Below, in pieces: positions 13,880-25,463 of a DNA stretch of 64,000 bases. Positions within the stretch are counted from its first letter, which is position 1, and the number at the start of each line of letters is the position of its first letter. A program made the translations under genes and the position numbers. Below the pieces are notes generated by a model. It was not told the DNA's origin and searched no databases. It saw nothing but the letters and a program-made list of their open reading frames with translations. The stretch spans positions 1 to 64,000 of the forward strand of contig MU119369.1 of assembly GCA_014904845.1 (NCBI GenBank). Reading direction: 5' to 3'. This DNA comes from Acephala macrosclerotiorum (taxonomy: Eukaryota; Ascomycota; Leotiomycetes; Helotiales; Mollisiaceae).

Positions 13880-16077
13880 TCATCGATGACCAAGCCCAGC
13901 GACTAGAGAGTTCATTAATTTCCATAGCACCTCGTCCAAGGCGATGCTTTCAAGTTCTTCTGTCTTCGCGTTGTCCCAGCTAGTCACGTTCCAACGTTCA
14001 AATAGTAGATAGTCGGGTGGGCAGACTGTGCCTGTCGCTGGTAACTCGTCGGTTTGGAAGCGCTTCTGGATGTTGAGCGCTGTGCATTTGGAAGGCATTG
14101 CGAGTATGGCATGCTATATGGATTTTTAGTAACCTCTAGCAACAGGAGCAAAGAAGTGGATATACACCATAAGAATCCTGTACCATCACGACTGAGCCCG
14201 GGAAACACTTTGCTTTTCGCAGCGCGCTTCGGTAAGGTGTTACATTGTCGGCGGCATTAGCAACGAGGAGGATTGGGTGAGACGTATTGCCCTCATACGG
14301 ACCTGTTGTAGTCAGCAAAGCCCTCCACCACACCTCCCAAAAGTTGGAACACTCACCACGGAACTCCCACTTTGCCTTGATACCCCATTCAGCGCAAACC
14401 ATCCACATACTTGACATTGATGCCCCAGCAGACTTGCTTAAGCCAACAAGTGTGTCAACATATCTGCTGAACTCTTCGACCCCGCCTTCAGTTGGTCTAG
14501 CATCGCTACACATAATCGCCCTCGTTGCTTCCGAATTTCCTTCCGCTTCAGGTCTCTCTGGCGTGGGAGATTTTGGGTCGCAGTCTTTGGGGTCATATTG
14601 CTTCTGGCAGATCGGGAGTTCCTCTCCTCCTTGAGAAGTCAAGTCAATGAATGGCCGACCGTCGCCTTTCTCTAGGGCAGCAAGGACTTCCGCGAGGGAA
14701 GGAAAGACGACAAAAGGTCGGTAGAAAGCTGATACTATCATACGTCGGACTTTGGAGTATGAGATAATCTCTGGACGCGGGTTTGTTGGGGATGCAGGGA
14801 TGATAACAGGATGGACCTTAATATCTGCGAGGAGGTTGTCCAGGTGAGTCTCGATTGCTTGTGAGCTATCCGAGGAGAAAGCGCAGAGCAATAGCCCAGC
14901 TTTGTGACAGTAAGTATAGAAGGCGTCCATGACTGCATCCGTGTCGACACGGAAATGTGTTCCGGCACCTGCAGAAACTCTATCGCATCAACATTGCCTA
15001 GTTAAAGTCAGTACCAGCCATCAATGGCCGTGATGAATCCGCTTCAAAGCATACCATCGAGTACCATTCTCCCGACCTTGTCAAGGAGCAAAGTAGCAAA
15101 TGTCATTCCCAAGAAGGTTACATGGCTGAAGCCCCAGTACTGGATCCTTTCTTCTCCGAGCTTCTCGGTCATGGCAAGCATGTCTCTCGCAATACTGGGC
15201 GTACTGACGAATCTCCCTGCTTCCCCGATGTTCTCTGCACATTGATGCGAGAATGCTGCAGCGTGTGCATAGGCATCGTAGACTGATCCGGGATGGGCAT
15301 CTACGTTCGGCGGATCTTGCGTGTCCCACAGCAATGCAGAGGTGCTGCCGAGGGTGCTATTCCAGCAGTCGATTATTGGAGTGGTGATACCGATGCCTCT
15401 AGGGTCAAAGCTGATGATGTCCTGATCATAATCAACTGTGAAACAAGCCCTCATTCCAGATAATACTCACATGGTTCCGACCCACGACGGACTGGTAGTA
15501 AGGCGCGAGGTGCTTTACGAACCAGATTCCGGAGCCTCCGGGACCACCTGGCTTCGTAAGCGTGGAGAAATTGGAGATATGAGGCCAGCCTACCTGGATT
15601 AATGAAAACTGGACCTTTGTAGTCCGAACGGTCTGTGGCGTTGTATCGAATGATGGCAATGGTTGCTCGTCTTGGATCCGTCTCATCGAGCCAGTCGAGA
15701 GGAACCTGATTTTGCTTAGCAGGCTTTTTCGAACACGGAAAGGTGGATGTGTACCTCAAGCTTCGCGCAATCGTACTTATCATAGCATGAATACCACACC
15801 AGGTCGCTCGAGGGCTTGATCTGAATCCCATGTCAGAACGAGGTCTCTCCGTGCTGGCCGAAGTCTCAGTTACCTCATTCCAACTCTTCGCGTTGAACTC
15901 CTTCTCATTATGCATCCTGTCTCCACATCCGCTCCATCCTGTTCTATCGCAACTCCAAAGCATGAGCACCACCAATGCAAGGCCTGCCCTTGCCGATATC
16001 TTCCTCCAACTCGTCGCATTCCTCTCTTTCATCGTCTCCAGGCTGACACCCAGCAACGATCCTCGTTTCTCATCCAT
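13880..16077 (-). CDS. Alpha/beta hydrolase with TAP-like C-terminal domain
   Basis: Eight exons: 15874-16077, 15755-15820, 15705..15594, 15547..15471, 15421..15055, 14968..14357, 14302..14166 and 14113..13880, giving 602 residues. This family (tripeptidyl-aminopeptidase/proline iminopeptidase-like) cleaves short peptides or esters. The N-terminus is basic with a membrane-anchor-like segment (AGLALVVLMLWS). After splicing the conserved run appears: LVWYSCYDKYDCAKLEVPLD, NPGGPGGSG (oxyanion region), GRNHDIISFDPRGIG, nucleophile Ser252 in YWGFSHVTFLG, Asp498 in NAADNVTP and His526 in DSYGHAI. The nucleophile elbow is GFSHV where the family normally has GFSYG. The last-but-one intron is 54 bp and stays open in frame, so retention would insert 18 residues. 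The triad positions are all occupied, but the altered elbow leaves activity uncertain. Confidence 0.88.
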
Positions 16078-17115
16078 CGTACCGCAGCATCGACAGAGTG
16101 TGTTGATGTGTTAGAGACAAGGAAGGCTTTGAAGAAGGCAGTTGCGATAAAGTTGTGGTATACATGCCAAGATCAAGTTTATCTTATCTGATTTTCGTTG
16201 GAGGAAGGAGCCCCTGAATAGCCGGGAGTGGGGGCGTTAGTGCGGGGTGATAGCATAGATAGCAGTTTGCCACTGTGATGTTTTGCTTTGATATATACTT
16301 CTTCTCACTGGTTCATGTCTATCTTCAGATACATTTTAATGCACAGTCCGATGTTGCATATTTGCCAAGCTATGTTTAATTGATCACCATCCGGTTTGGG
16401 AGAGAGTCCGAGAGACAACAGACGGTTAAAACACGTCAATTCTAACATGAAGAAAATCTGATTTTGTTCGGAAAGGTGAGTGGGCTACTTTATCAGTAAT
16501 ATAAGCCGCGCAAAATAAGCCACAGTAAACAAACCCTAAATTAGTGAGCTAGGAGCCTTTTTCGACTCATCAGCTCCAACCACTATCATCAGCTAAAATT
16601 AGAAACCAGTGCAAGGATTGCTTGGGCGACTATTTTGGATCCGTCAAGCATAGCCACACGTGACTCTAGTTCAGTACGGAAGGCTGAACGGGGCATTTTT
16701 CCCCTTTCTACCCACAATGCAAAGTCGCAGGCCAGAACAAAAACACAACTTTTGCAGTTTTCAACTGGGTCGAAAAGCCGGAATCAGGCGGTGACAAATA
16801 TACCCGCTGACCCTCCGTAGAGGCTAGGCCGTCACGGATCGATCTAGCAAAATACGAGCAAGATAGCCTTCTGTAAACCTCGCACATCCTCTTCATCTTC
16901 AGGAATCATTCATTTTAGATCTCATACTGGTAACTCTTCTGTCTATGCCACTGCCCTTGCGCACGCCCTCCTTCCATTTCACATGGGGAAAGGGCCGGGC
17001 CGGGAAGAGCCGAGTCGTTCCACAAGTACCAAAGCATAGTTTTATTCTTATGAAATGTTAACTCTCTTTTCGAATCTCGAATATGTCAATGTGTCCATAA
17101 CTAGAGCATGTTTCG
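16078..17115. other. Intergenic
   Basis: This holds the hydrolase promoter and the 3' flank of the 17116 gene. Short frames at 16635-16896 look random. I see no repeat or RNA gene. Confidence 0.4.
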
Positions 17116-19515
17116 TCACCACTTCCGTTGTCGTTTAATCATCCGGGTTTCTTGTAAGGAAACGTTAATAATAGACCTAGGGTGATTACCATCAAGTTGT
17201 TTCAAGCCTTCCATTGCACAAAACATACAGCACTTATCTGCCACACGAATCACACAACCTTTCCGTGCCATGGTGAGTACAGTATTGACCTTGGTGTTTT
17301 CCTCCAAGATTTTTGTTACCCGGATTGTATCCTGTGGCACATTCGGGGACGACCATGCCTCTAATATATGGTCAAAATCATCCCATCTGAGGTTGGATGC
17401 ATCTGTGAGGGGCAAATCGGAATCGTGTTCACACCGGATAGTGATGGAACGAGAAAGACCCATGATAGCTTGACTGGGATCTACTATGCGGATATTTCTC
17501 CCAGCTCGAACTGTCGTCATGAGGCGGTATAGAAACTGATCTACTCGAAACACGGCTGTAAAGACCTCGACCTTCAAAGTGTCTGGCTGTAGAGCTATGT
17601 CAACTTCTGCGAATGTGTCTGGCTGGACATCGATTTGCATCTGGTTCGACCCGTCCCCAGAACTCCCAGCACCAAAGGTTTCTGGTTGTAGATGATAATT
17701 CTCATCAAATTGATCCATCTCACACTGCACAAGACCAGCGTCGTCCGGTATACCTTGGATATTCCCTTCCACTGTCACTATACCAAAGCAGCCCCTAACT
17801 TGAAGCTCTGTCGAGAGATCAAGCCATGGCGCAACAGCAACAAAGCTTCCATATTGAACGGCAGCCCATGATGAACTTCCGTTGTCACCTCGAAGGTCAA
17901 AAGCATCCCATGGAATGCCAGCAGTAGTACTGGCGACAACTTCGAACCATGTATCCCAGCGAAGTAGTTGTTGGTCGAGAATCTCTGACAACAGGGCCGT
18001 TACTCCAGTGACTTGATCATCGGAGTTTGAGCGACCTGAAACGTCTTGTGCCTGAAATGCATCGCTTATAGCATGTGCTATAAGGATAAAGAGTCGTGTA
18101 GCTGCCGCTTCACGAAGGCATCCCTTTTTGCACCGGTCTAGGTTTTCGTCGGATTTACAAGCTGAACAAGAACAGCGGGGTTGGATCTCCGCCAAGAGAT
18201 CTTTTGCTGCCGGAAACCACTCGATCATTGAACCAGGTGTTGAAGATGTTATTTCAAACCCTCCATTGCCTAAGTCTTCGTCCAATGATTCCTCTTCATC
18301 TGGACGTCTCAGTACTGGCTGGGTTGCAGTCAAAAAGCCTGTGTTAAGGCTTAACAGTCCCGGATGCTTCCTGAGGAGGTCCCGTACCTTCATTTTAGAC
18401 TCCGCTCCCGGCTCCAACGTAATCATGAAAGCTAAGCCAGTAAGGTCAGGCGCGGGGACAATGGCTATTTCAAGGATCCAACTCATGATTGCTTTCGCAA
18501 CATGTGTTATTGAGTTGCATTCTGCACGGTTAAGGAGCTTGGCCTTGGACACATGAGGGCTGCTGGTTAAGTCATCCAACTCGTAGAATGGTTGGCGACT
18601 GTAGGAGCACGGATGAAAGTCGTTGTCGTCGGTGCCTTTAAGGAATGTAAGAAGTTCGTCACCAATAGACATCATGGCTTCGACGGGTGCGTCCTTCTTC
18701 AGACAATCCCTTTGCTCCTCGGCACAGTGTTCCTTAACTATCATTCTGACGGTTCTCGGACTCGGGCTGAGGATTTTGTCGAACAAGACGCGGTTTTCAA
18801 CGGAAATCTCGACTCGGCCTTGGAAATGTGTCAAAAGCCATAACGCCAGATCAGCAAGGAATCGGTCACTTCGAACCACCACATCTTTCTCGGTCCGCTG
18901 GATCCCCATCACAATCCCCGCGAAAGCTCGGTCATCTAGAAGGTGTGGATGGAGATGCTTCAGTTCGTCTGGCAGTCCTCCAAGATCATGACCAGCATTT
19001 ACGACATTCAGGTAAATGCTCTCGACTATTTTGGACATAACAGCTTTGACTGGTGACCTTTGAACGCTGTATTTGAGCGAGACTTCTTTCTCGTGGCCGC
19101 CCTTGTCCATCATCATAGAGCACAGCGTGTCGGTAGCGAATTCCAGATCATGAAACCTCATCAGCACCGCCACTGTCGAGACCATATAACATGTCTCCGG
19201 GTCCTTTCCCAGTAGGCGACCTAGTGAACCCGTGACTACCATTCTTACTGGTAGTTTAGCGACTTTATCCATCAATTTCTTGTCGGCATCTTTGATCTGA
19301 CGCTGGATGTCTATTCCAGCCTCGTTTGGATAGGCAAGCCCGAGAGCCATTACCCGGCAGCTTTGGAAACTGCTTTCATCAATTCGCTCTCGTTTTAGCC
19401 AGTCGTAGGTCTCGCGGCTGATATCAATCAGCGAACCAGATGAAGGTACGAAGTCGATGAGTGACTTCGTCAAGTTGATTACGCTGGATGTCATCGAAAT
19501 CCCGGATCCTGCCAT
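17116..19515 (-). CDS. Large intronless hypothetical protein with Cys cluster
   Basis: A single 799-codon frame, starting MAGSGISMTSSVINLTKSLI and ending in a basic tail. No catalytic motif is recognised. The first 300 residues look alpha-helical. A cysteine cluster, RCSCSACKSDENLDRCKKGC, sits near residue 450 and could bind metal or form a knuckle. A degenerate repeat around residues 620-650 has three copies of the phrase QPDT/QPET. I have the impression that proteins with this N-terminal half and CSCxACK-like cluster recur in Pezizomycotina as uncharacterised families, but I cannot name a domain. There is no signal peptide or convincing transmembrane segment. The long intact frame argues for a functional gene. 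The lack of introns contrasts with most neighbours. Confidence 0.85.
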   Translation of the reverse strand: MAGSGISMTSSVINLTKSLIDFVPSSGSLIDISRETYDWLKRERIDESSFQSCRVMALGLAYPNEAGIDIQRQIKDADKKLMDKVAKLPVRMVVTGSLGRLLGKDPETCYMVSTVAVLMRFHDLEFATDTLCSMMMDKGGHEKEVSLKYSVQRSPVKAVMSKIVESIYLNVVNAGHDLGGLPDELKHLHPHLLDDRAFAGIVMGIQRTEKDVVVRSDRFLADLALWLLTHFQGRVEISVENRVLFDKILSPSPRTVRMIVKEHCAEEQRDCLKKDAPVEAMMSIGDELLTFLKGTDDNDFHPCSYSRQPFYELDDLTSSPHVSKAKLLNRAECNSITHVAKAIMSWILEIAIVPAPDLTGLAFMITLEPGAESKMKVRDLLRKHPGLLSLNTGFLTATQPVLRRPDEEESLDEDLGNGGFEITSSTPGSMIEWFPAAKDLLAEIQPRCSCSACKSDENLDRCKKGCLREAAATRLFILIAHAISDAFQAQDVSGRSNSDDQVTGVTALLSEILDQQLLRWDTWFEVVASTTAGIPWDAFDLRGDNGSSSWAAVQYGSFVAVAPWLDLSTELQVRGCFGIVTVEGNIQGIPDDAGLVQCEMDQFDENYHLQPETFGAGSSGDGSNQMQIDVQPDTFAEVDIALQPDTLKVEVFTAVFRVDQFLYRLMTTVRAGRNIRIVDPSQAIMGLSRSITIRCEHDSDLPLTDASNLRWDDFDHILEAWSSPNVPQDTIRVTKILEENTKVNTVLTMARKGCVIRVADKCCMFCAMEGLKQLDGNHPRSIINVSLQETRMIKRQRKW

Positions 19516-21249
19516 GCTTAATCAGCTCGGGAAACAATAGTTTTATTTAGAGGTGTTGTGTTAAAGTAGAATTGAGATTTAAACCTCAAACCAAAAAATT
19601 ATCGAAGTACAATTCTGATTATATAAATAATGATCTCGTCGCGGATCTAAATGTTATTATAGGGGTAATGCTTGGACGTACGCGGACGCTATTGCGTAAG
19701 AGGCTTAACGCTAATAGTGGCAGTGCAAGCCCGACAGTCTTGTTGGAGCGGTCAAGTTACAAGTAACAAAGTATAAAAAAGCATAAAAACTGTGTTCTCA
19801 TTTTGTAATTTCTCAAGTTTACAATATCTTGTGATTTTGTACTAAAAATAATATAAGTTTTACACAATTTAATAGTTTCAAAAGATGAAGCCATATATTT
19901 TACGATAATTATAAAGATTCCTCGAATTAGTATTTTGTACAACTGCCAGAAAATTGCTCAAAAGCCTCATGGGACTGAGGACTTCCATTTCTGGTAGTAG
20001 GCTGTGCAAGCGACAGCAAGCAACGCCATGTGTCAATGCAGAATCGTGGCGCAATGAAACAAGAAGCCTCCTCTACAGGCTTTGATTCATCTGCCTCGCA
20101 GGATTCTCGGGCGAACTATTATATAACTCCCAAATTGCAAAATGAAGCTGAATAAGAAATGTATTTAGAATGTAGAATTGTAGTCTCATTTCTGCCATAG
20201 CATTGAGAGTTAAACATAAGTGAGGTGGAGAGTTAGATATTGAGTGATTCTAATAACAGGGAACCCATTCTGATTACTGGGGACCTATTCTGACTCCCTT
20301 TCTCCTGCTCAATAATCTTAATAATATTATTAGGGTAAATCCGGTCTTAAAACCCGCCAGGATGACTGGGTATTTTTGAGCTGCTAGAGTTGGGTGGGCA
20401 GGGGTGAGGTAGCAAAGATTGCACGTGAATAATGGCGAGGTGAGGTTGAGCAAAGAGTGGTAAGGGGTCACGTGCAAGAAAGACGTGTCGACTAGGCTTC
20501 TGGCTCTTGTTGATATGCACTAGAATTACTAGCGGAGGACAAGACGCTCATCGATATGGAGAGTGTCATATGCAGCCCTTCGTTGATAGATCTTCGAAAG
20601 TAATCCACGGTAAAATGAGGATACTGTGAACGTGGTACCTGGAAGGGCTTTCTCCCTAAGTTCGTCGGCTAAACAAGAGTTAAAAGTCATCTTCAAGAAT
20701 GCCGGTCCTGCTAGTGCCTTCTCAAGATACGCAGATGCAGCAATGACCTCCATCCTACACCTTGAGCTGTCAAAAGCAACCCCTGAGTCGGGAAAATTAC
20801 CCCGCAGTCACGTTTTACCCGCCTCGGCACACTTCAAGCCTAGTTAGTTTTAACCTTATGATGACATCCGCTCGCCGCAAACGATCACTCCTGCATGTCA
20901 TCCCAGTTCAATATACCGTTTGCAACGTAGCCCGGACACCAAACGAGATGTGCGACTTCTCAAAAGTATTGTCATGATGCAAGACCCAACTGGCCTCTCT
21001 TGGCACCACCAAGAATAGCCTGGTCTCCGCGGATGGTCACACCGGACGAACTTTGGCCATTGTGACAAGACCATAATTCGGTCTCACATGCCGAGAAGAG
21101 TGTCATCTTTGGAGAATTGAAGGCATTTGGCCGTTCGTCCAACAGCCTAGCGGGTTTGTTGCAAACGATATAATATTGCGTTCGCTCCAGCGCCAGGTCT
21201 TGTATTGTGCAACAAACACGCCGCCACGGAAGACTTCCAAACAATCAAA
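19516..21249. other. AT-rich intergenic region
   Basis: About 19570-20340 is markedly AT-rich, as in decayed transposon DNA. The leftward frame at 20529-20753 has protein-like composition (ALAGPAFLKMTFNSC) but no partner exon or family I can name. The right end is the promoter of the FAD oxidase gene. Confidence 0.45.
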
Positions 21250-22974
21250 ATGCGCACTTTCCAGTTGATGGTTTTTTTAGCGCTGTTCTTTTACTCATTC
21301 ACGACCGCGATTGAGTTCGACACATTCGACGGTCCTGGATTTCCTGCTTGTCACAATGTCTCGGCTGTGTACCTACCCACCAGCGTCGACGAGATGGTTT
21401 CTCTCGTAAAGATGGCAGCAACTTTTAACATTCCTCTTCGAGCAAGTGGGAAAGGACACATGTGGTACGATACCATGTGCTCTGATGACAACGATACCAT
21501 CATCATCCAAACGGAAGGTGTTCACGGAATCAGCGACTTCAATCTTGACGGTGACACAGGTTCAGTTATGATTGAGGCTGGTGTAACGTTCTTCGAGCTT
21601 GCCGATTACCTTCACGCACGTGGCGCTTCAATTGGATATGCGCTCGTGAATTGGAATATGACAATTGCAGGCGCTGTTGCTATGGGCGCCCACAGATCCT
21701 CGCTCAGAGAGGCGTCTATGGTTGCTTCTGGTGCTCTGGAGATCCATATCATCGACGCCACAGGCACCATTCAGGAGATTATCCGAGACGAAAATGATGA
21801 TACATGGCTCGCTGCCTCAACCTCACTCGGACTTCTTGGACCTATTGCGAGGATCAAGTTTAAGATATATCCGGACTTTAAGTTGTACGCTCAGCAGACT
21901 ATGTGAGTTGACGTCCACGACGGGGATGCAAGATTCTGACAACAATAGAATGGAAGAGGATGATGTGTTGAATGGTGACATATATGGCCTCATTGCTCCA
22001 TACGCGACCGCGAACTTCTGGGTGAGTTTGCACTGAAGAAAATCTGCTTCGAAAAACTTAACTCCTTTAGTGGTGGCCATACAATCGAAAGTTTCATCAT
22101 CGCTACTACGATGTTGTGCCCACGAACCAAAGTTCTCAGCAAGGCTTCCAATCCACATTCTCCATTACCGAGATAGAGGCTGTGACGGCACGCACCCTTC
22201 TCGACAGTGGGAAACTGCTCGAAACATCAAATATGCTGGCGGAAACGATTTTCTTCGGCATCTGGTCAGCACCCAACTTTCACGAAAAGACTAACGACAC
22301 CACGATCACGACTTGGCCAGTCTATGGCTGGGACTACGACGTCCTCATCGGAGGCTTGTATCCTGGTCTACTTCCAGAATGGGATTACAACCTCCGAGCG
22401 TACACACTAGAGCTCGCCGTCCCAGTCACGATGGCAAATGAATTGTTGAATCGAGTCCGGGAACTCTTTGATGCTCAACTCGCTCAAGGCATCACCATGA
22501 CATCAACGTACAGAAGTGGAATCAACATCAAGTTCGGAAGGCCATACAACGATTTGCTGGGCCAAGTTTGGGACAACGGCACTGATGATGTTGATTGGAG
22601 CAAGGGTGCCATCATGTTTAATTTCCCAAGCTACAGACCCACATGGGGAGATAACTTAAGATTCAATGAGCCGTTTTGTGAGTGGAGGATGATAGCGCAA
22701 GAGCAAAGCTGATTTTTCCAGATCATAATCTTTCGGCGACCTTGATAAATGAGTTTCCTTGCAGACCCCACTGGACGAAGAATACACGCACCGTACTTGA
22801 GCAGTCGGTCAAGAATCTAGATGCAGACGTAAGTGCTCCCTGTCAACAATCGATCTGAGGATGGGTGCTGATGGAGGTGAATAGCATCTCCGACGTTTCA
22901 AGGCAGTGCGTGAGAAGTTTGATCCAAATGGACTGTTCAAAAGCATCGTAGGACAAATCATTGGGGTGGTGTGA
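21250..22974 (+). CDS. Secreted FAD-linked oxidase (aldonolactone-oxidase-like)
   Basis: Five exons, 21250-21902, 21949-22021, 22071-22677, 22722-22828 and 22885-22974, encode 509 residues. The N-terminus MRTFQLMVFLALFFYSFTTA is a signal peptide. A PCMH-type FAD-binding domain (about 30-220) follows, with LPTSVDEMVSLVKMAATFNI, GKGHMWYDTMC at the place of the FAD-contacting GxGHS loop, and MIEAGVTFFELADYLHARGA. The C-terminal half is of the D-arabinono-1,4-lactone/L-gulonolactone oxidase kind, with RPHWTKNT and FDPNGLFKS, both of which appear only after splicing. It likely oxidises a sugar lactone or alcohol extracellularly, passing electrons to oxygen. The substrate cannot be read from sequence. 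An in-frame ATG 45 bases upstream would bury the signal peptide, so 21250 is preferred. Confidence 0.88.
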
Positions 22975-23175
22975 GAGGAAATCTTCATTCAATAGCTTGT
23001 TGATATCAGTACAGCTGTGGATATATAATCCGGCAGCAAAGCAAGAAGCAGAGAAGGTAATGAACCAAATCCTCGATGTTGATACATGAACCCCACATTC
23101 TGCCACTCACGGTCCTTGAAAAGATTTGTTCTCTTGTACGTTGAGTCCGAGGAGACGTACACTCTTCCGAATGTA

Positions 23176-24618
23176 CTAATAACTCTCCTCAGCAGCTGCA
23201 GCTTCTTGGTGAATCTCGTCCGTGATTTTCATGATGATTCTATGTCTCTCCACCGCCTGGAATTGTTCAGGAAGTCCGACAAATCCAGCTCCATCCATCT
23301 TCATTATGATCTCCTTATTCTCTCTCAGCAACGCACTTGCCCATCTCTGGAATGTCTGCTCCGAAGCTTCGGGCTCGAATTCATGCTCGACTTGACTAGG
23401 CTCAGCGGAATCGCTCTTGGCTGCGGTCTCCTCTTTGACTTGGATTGGGTGGGAAGTTTCGTACTCCTCCTCGTCCTCCCGTCTAAGTTCACGGAAAAAG
23501 CTTAGCATCACTTCTGTCATGAAATAAGTACTAGCAAATATCTTCCGTTCCAGTGCCTTCGTTGCATACGCAGCAAAGAGAAACGGCCACCATTTTTGTT
23601 GTGCACTATGAGGTTTGATTGAATGCCATGGGCGAGTCCAATAGCTGGTACCGGTGATAGAATTGTAGTAGTATGGTCGCCAATGACTGTCCTTGTTGTC
23701 GATGCGCTTCTCCCAACCCGGAGGAAGAGGACCGAGAGGACCCCATTTGTAGACTTCTTTGTCTGCATTTGAAACCACGCCACCTGCATCAGTAAGATCA
23801 CTGAGTTTGAATGGAATAAACTTGAGTTCTTCCTTGGTTCTAGATGTCGGTCTCAGTGAGAAGTGGAGTATTGCCTGCGCATGGCGGCTGTTTGGATTAT
23901 TGTGTGCCGGGTCTCTTGCAGGAATTGGGATCGTTTCCTCATGTACGAGAATACTGTTCATCAAAGCTGGGACGAGATTGCCTGCCGTAAAACTTGGTGC
24001 ATAGCTCAGCCTTCGAAAAGCGCGAATGGCATGGTAGGTGAATGATCGATGCGCGGGGCTCGGAATTTCGTGATTGGATGCTGTTCGAATGATCTCGATT
24101 ATGGCAGGAACCCCATCATATATTTTCCCGTCATCATCTCCGTTCCGAGATACGTCCGTATGTTGATCGAGGAGACAAACGACGTCTGACACATGAGTGT
24201 GCTCAATGATCTTGGTGATCACGTCAACTCCCTGGAGTGTTCTTCCACGACCGTCGAAGAAAATGAAGACGAGGAGGTCTGGCGCATTGTAAAGTCGCTC
24301 GAGGTCCTCAAATTCCTTGTCCAAGAGTTCACCCCCAGTCAATGGAATCGTGATCGCTCTGGTAATCATGGCGTAGTTGTCTTGTAAAAGACGCTGGAAG
24401 TCTTGTAGCTCATGGACGGCCTTTGCGGAATCTCCTTCAAGACCAATCAAGAGTGCGTGGACTTCGCGGTAACGTGCTGCGTGGTACTTGGCATGGATGC
24501 GTTCGCGTCGAAGAGAGTTGTCAAGGTGGCGGTCGAGGGGGGAATGGGGAGGCTGATCATATTGGAGGTCATTGGCACGCTGCCTAGGTGGCGACGGTTG
24601 GATATTGGGTGCATCCAT
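23176..24618 (-). CDS. WW-domain protein
   Basis: A single frame of 480 residues from ATG at 24618 (MDAPNIQPSPPRQRAN). The frame extends upstream only through a GTG codon. A WW domain lies at about residues 293-331: GPLPPGWEKRIDNKDSHWRP, then YYYNSITGTSYWTRPW, with both signature Trp residues and the YYYN core. WW domains bind proline-rich peptides. The N-terminal 270 residues are mostly helical and may form an ARM-like scaffold (VDVITKIIEHTHVSDVVCLL). The C-terminus is charged and coiled-coil-like (EDEEEYETSHPIQVKEE). No enzyme domain is visible. It lies convergent to the FAD oxidase gene with about 200 bp between stop codons. The binding partner is unknown. Confidence 0.88.
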   Translation of the reverse strand: MDAPNIQPSPPRQRANDLQYDQPPHSPLDRHLDNSLRRERIHAKYHAARYREVHALLIGLEGDSAKAVHELQDFQRLLQDNYAMITRAITIPLTGGELLDKEFEDLERLYNAPDLLVFIFFDGRGRTLQGVDVITKIIEHTHVSDVVCLLDQHTDVSRNGDDDGKIYDGVPAIIEIIRTASNHEIPSPAHRSFTYHAIRAFRRLSYAPSFTAGNLVPALMNSILVHEETIPIPARDPAHNNPNSRHAQAILHFSLRPTSRTKEELKFIPFKLSDLTDAGGVVSNADKEVYKWGPLGPLPPGWEKRIDNKDSHWRPYYYNSITGTSYWTRPWHSIKPHSAQQKWWPFLFAAYATKALERKIFASTYFMTEVMLSFFRELRREDEEEYETSHPIQVKEETAAKSDSAEPSQVEHEFEPEASEQTFQRWASALLRENKEIIMKMDGAGFVGLPEQFQAVERHRIIMKITDEIHQEAAAAEESY

Positions 24619-25463
24619 TGTGTTGTTGAGCAGAGTGAGCGCTTTCACTGTTGAGAGGTTAGGGAACGAAAATTCGAATCTTGAAGTGGACGAATGGCTT
24701 ACCTACGATCGGGAGGAGACAGATTGGAGAAAGTACTGTACATATAGCGATAGGATTGTAATCTTTTGCTCTGGGAGAATTGTGTGCGTGAAGGTGGTGG
24801 ATCGTTTGTTTACAAAAAATTTATCTGAGAGGAGGGAAGCTAGGCGGTAAATGAGGCGTCAACGCAACAACGCTCATCAATTACCACCTCAATAAATTCC
24901 CAAAATTACTGATGCTTCCACTAATCCGGAAGAGGTTACTCAATCCTTCAAGCCGTTAAACAGGGTGCTTTTCGCACATGATCATCTTGTCAACATTTCT
25001 CTATAGCTCTTACGACAATATGCTTGGACTTTAAGGCTCCCCGGATAGTGAGGCATTCTCAACTGAAGCTAGATCTCTACTTGGCTTCGACATGAATGAT
25101 GAGTTCATTGCGTTTCAAAACTGCAGAACTTAATTTGAGGCAGCCTTTTACACCCCCTCACATTATGCTTTTCTAGCTCCGCTACTGCAAATTTGTTGGC
25201 TGGGAGCAGTGTCGCTTAAAGTTCAGAGTGTTTTCGCCACCATTTGACGAGCATAGGAAAGACAGAGCATAGGAAAGACAAAGCAAAGTCCACATTCGTG
25301 TTCTGTGGGCGCACGAGAGCTGCATATCCCTGATGCTAACATGTTATTCACTTGAATCAAGGCCCTCCAATATGTTCTAAAGCTCGCCGCAGCTGCCTGA
25401 AGATGGAAATTTGTTATCATATGAAGTCATAGGCGCCAACTCCCAAATCTCTTATTTCATGCC
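24619..25463. other. Intergenic, upstream of WW-domain gene
   Basis: A CAACAG immediately upstream of 24648 could be an acceptor of a 5' UTR intron. Otherwise only short random frames are present. There is a short direct duplication, CATAGGAAAGACA, at about 25252-25280. Confidence 0.4.

Noticed and set aside
20529..20753. Leftward frame with protein-like composition (ALAGPAFLKMTFNSC)
   Set aside because: Too short, with no ATG context, flanking exon or recognised family, and it lies in an AT-rich decayed region.
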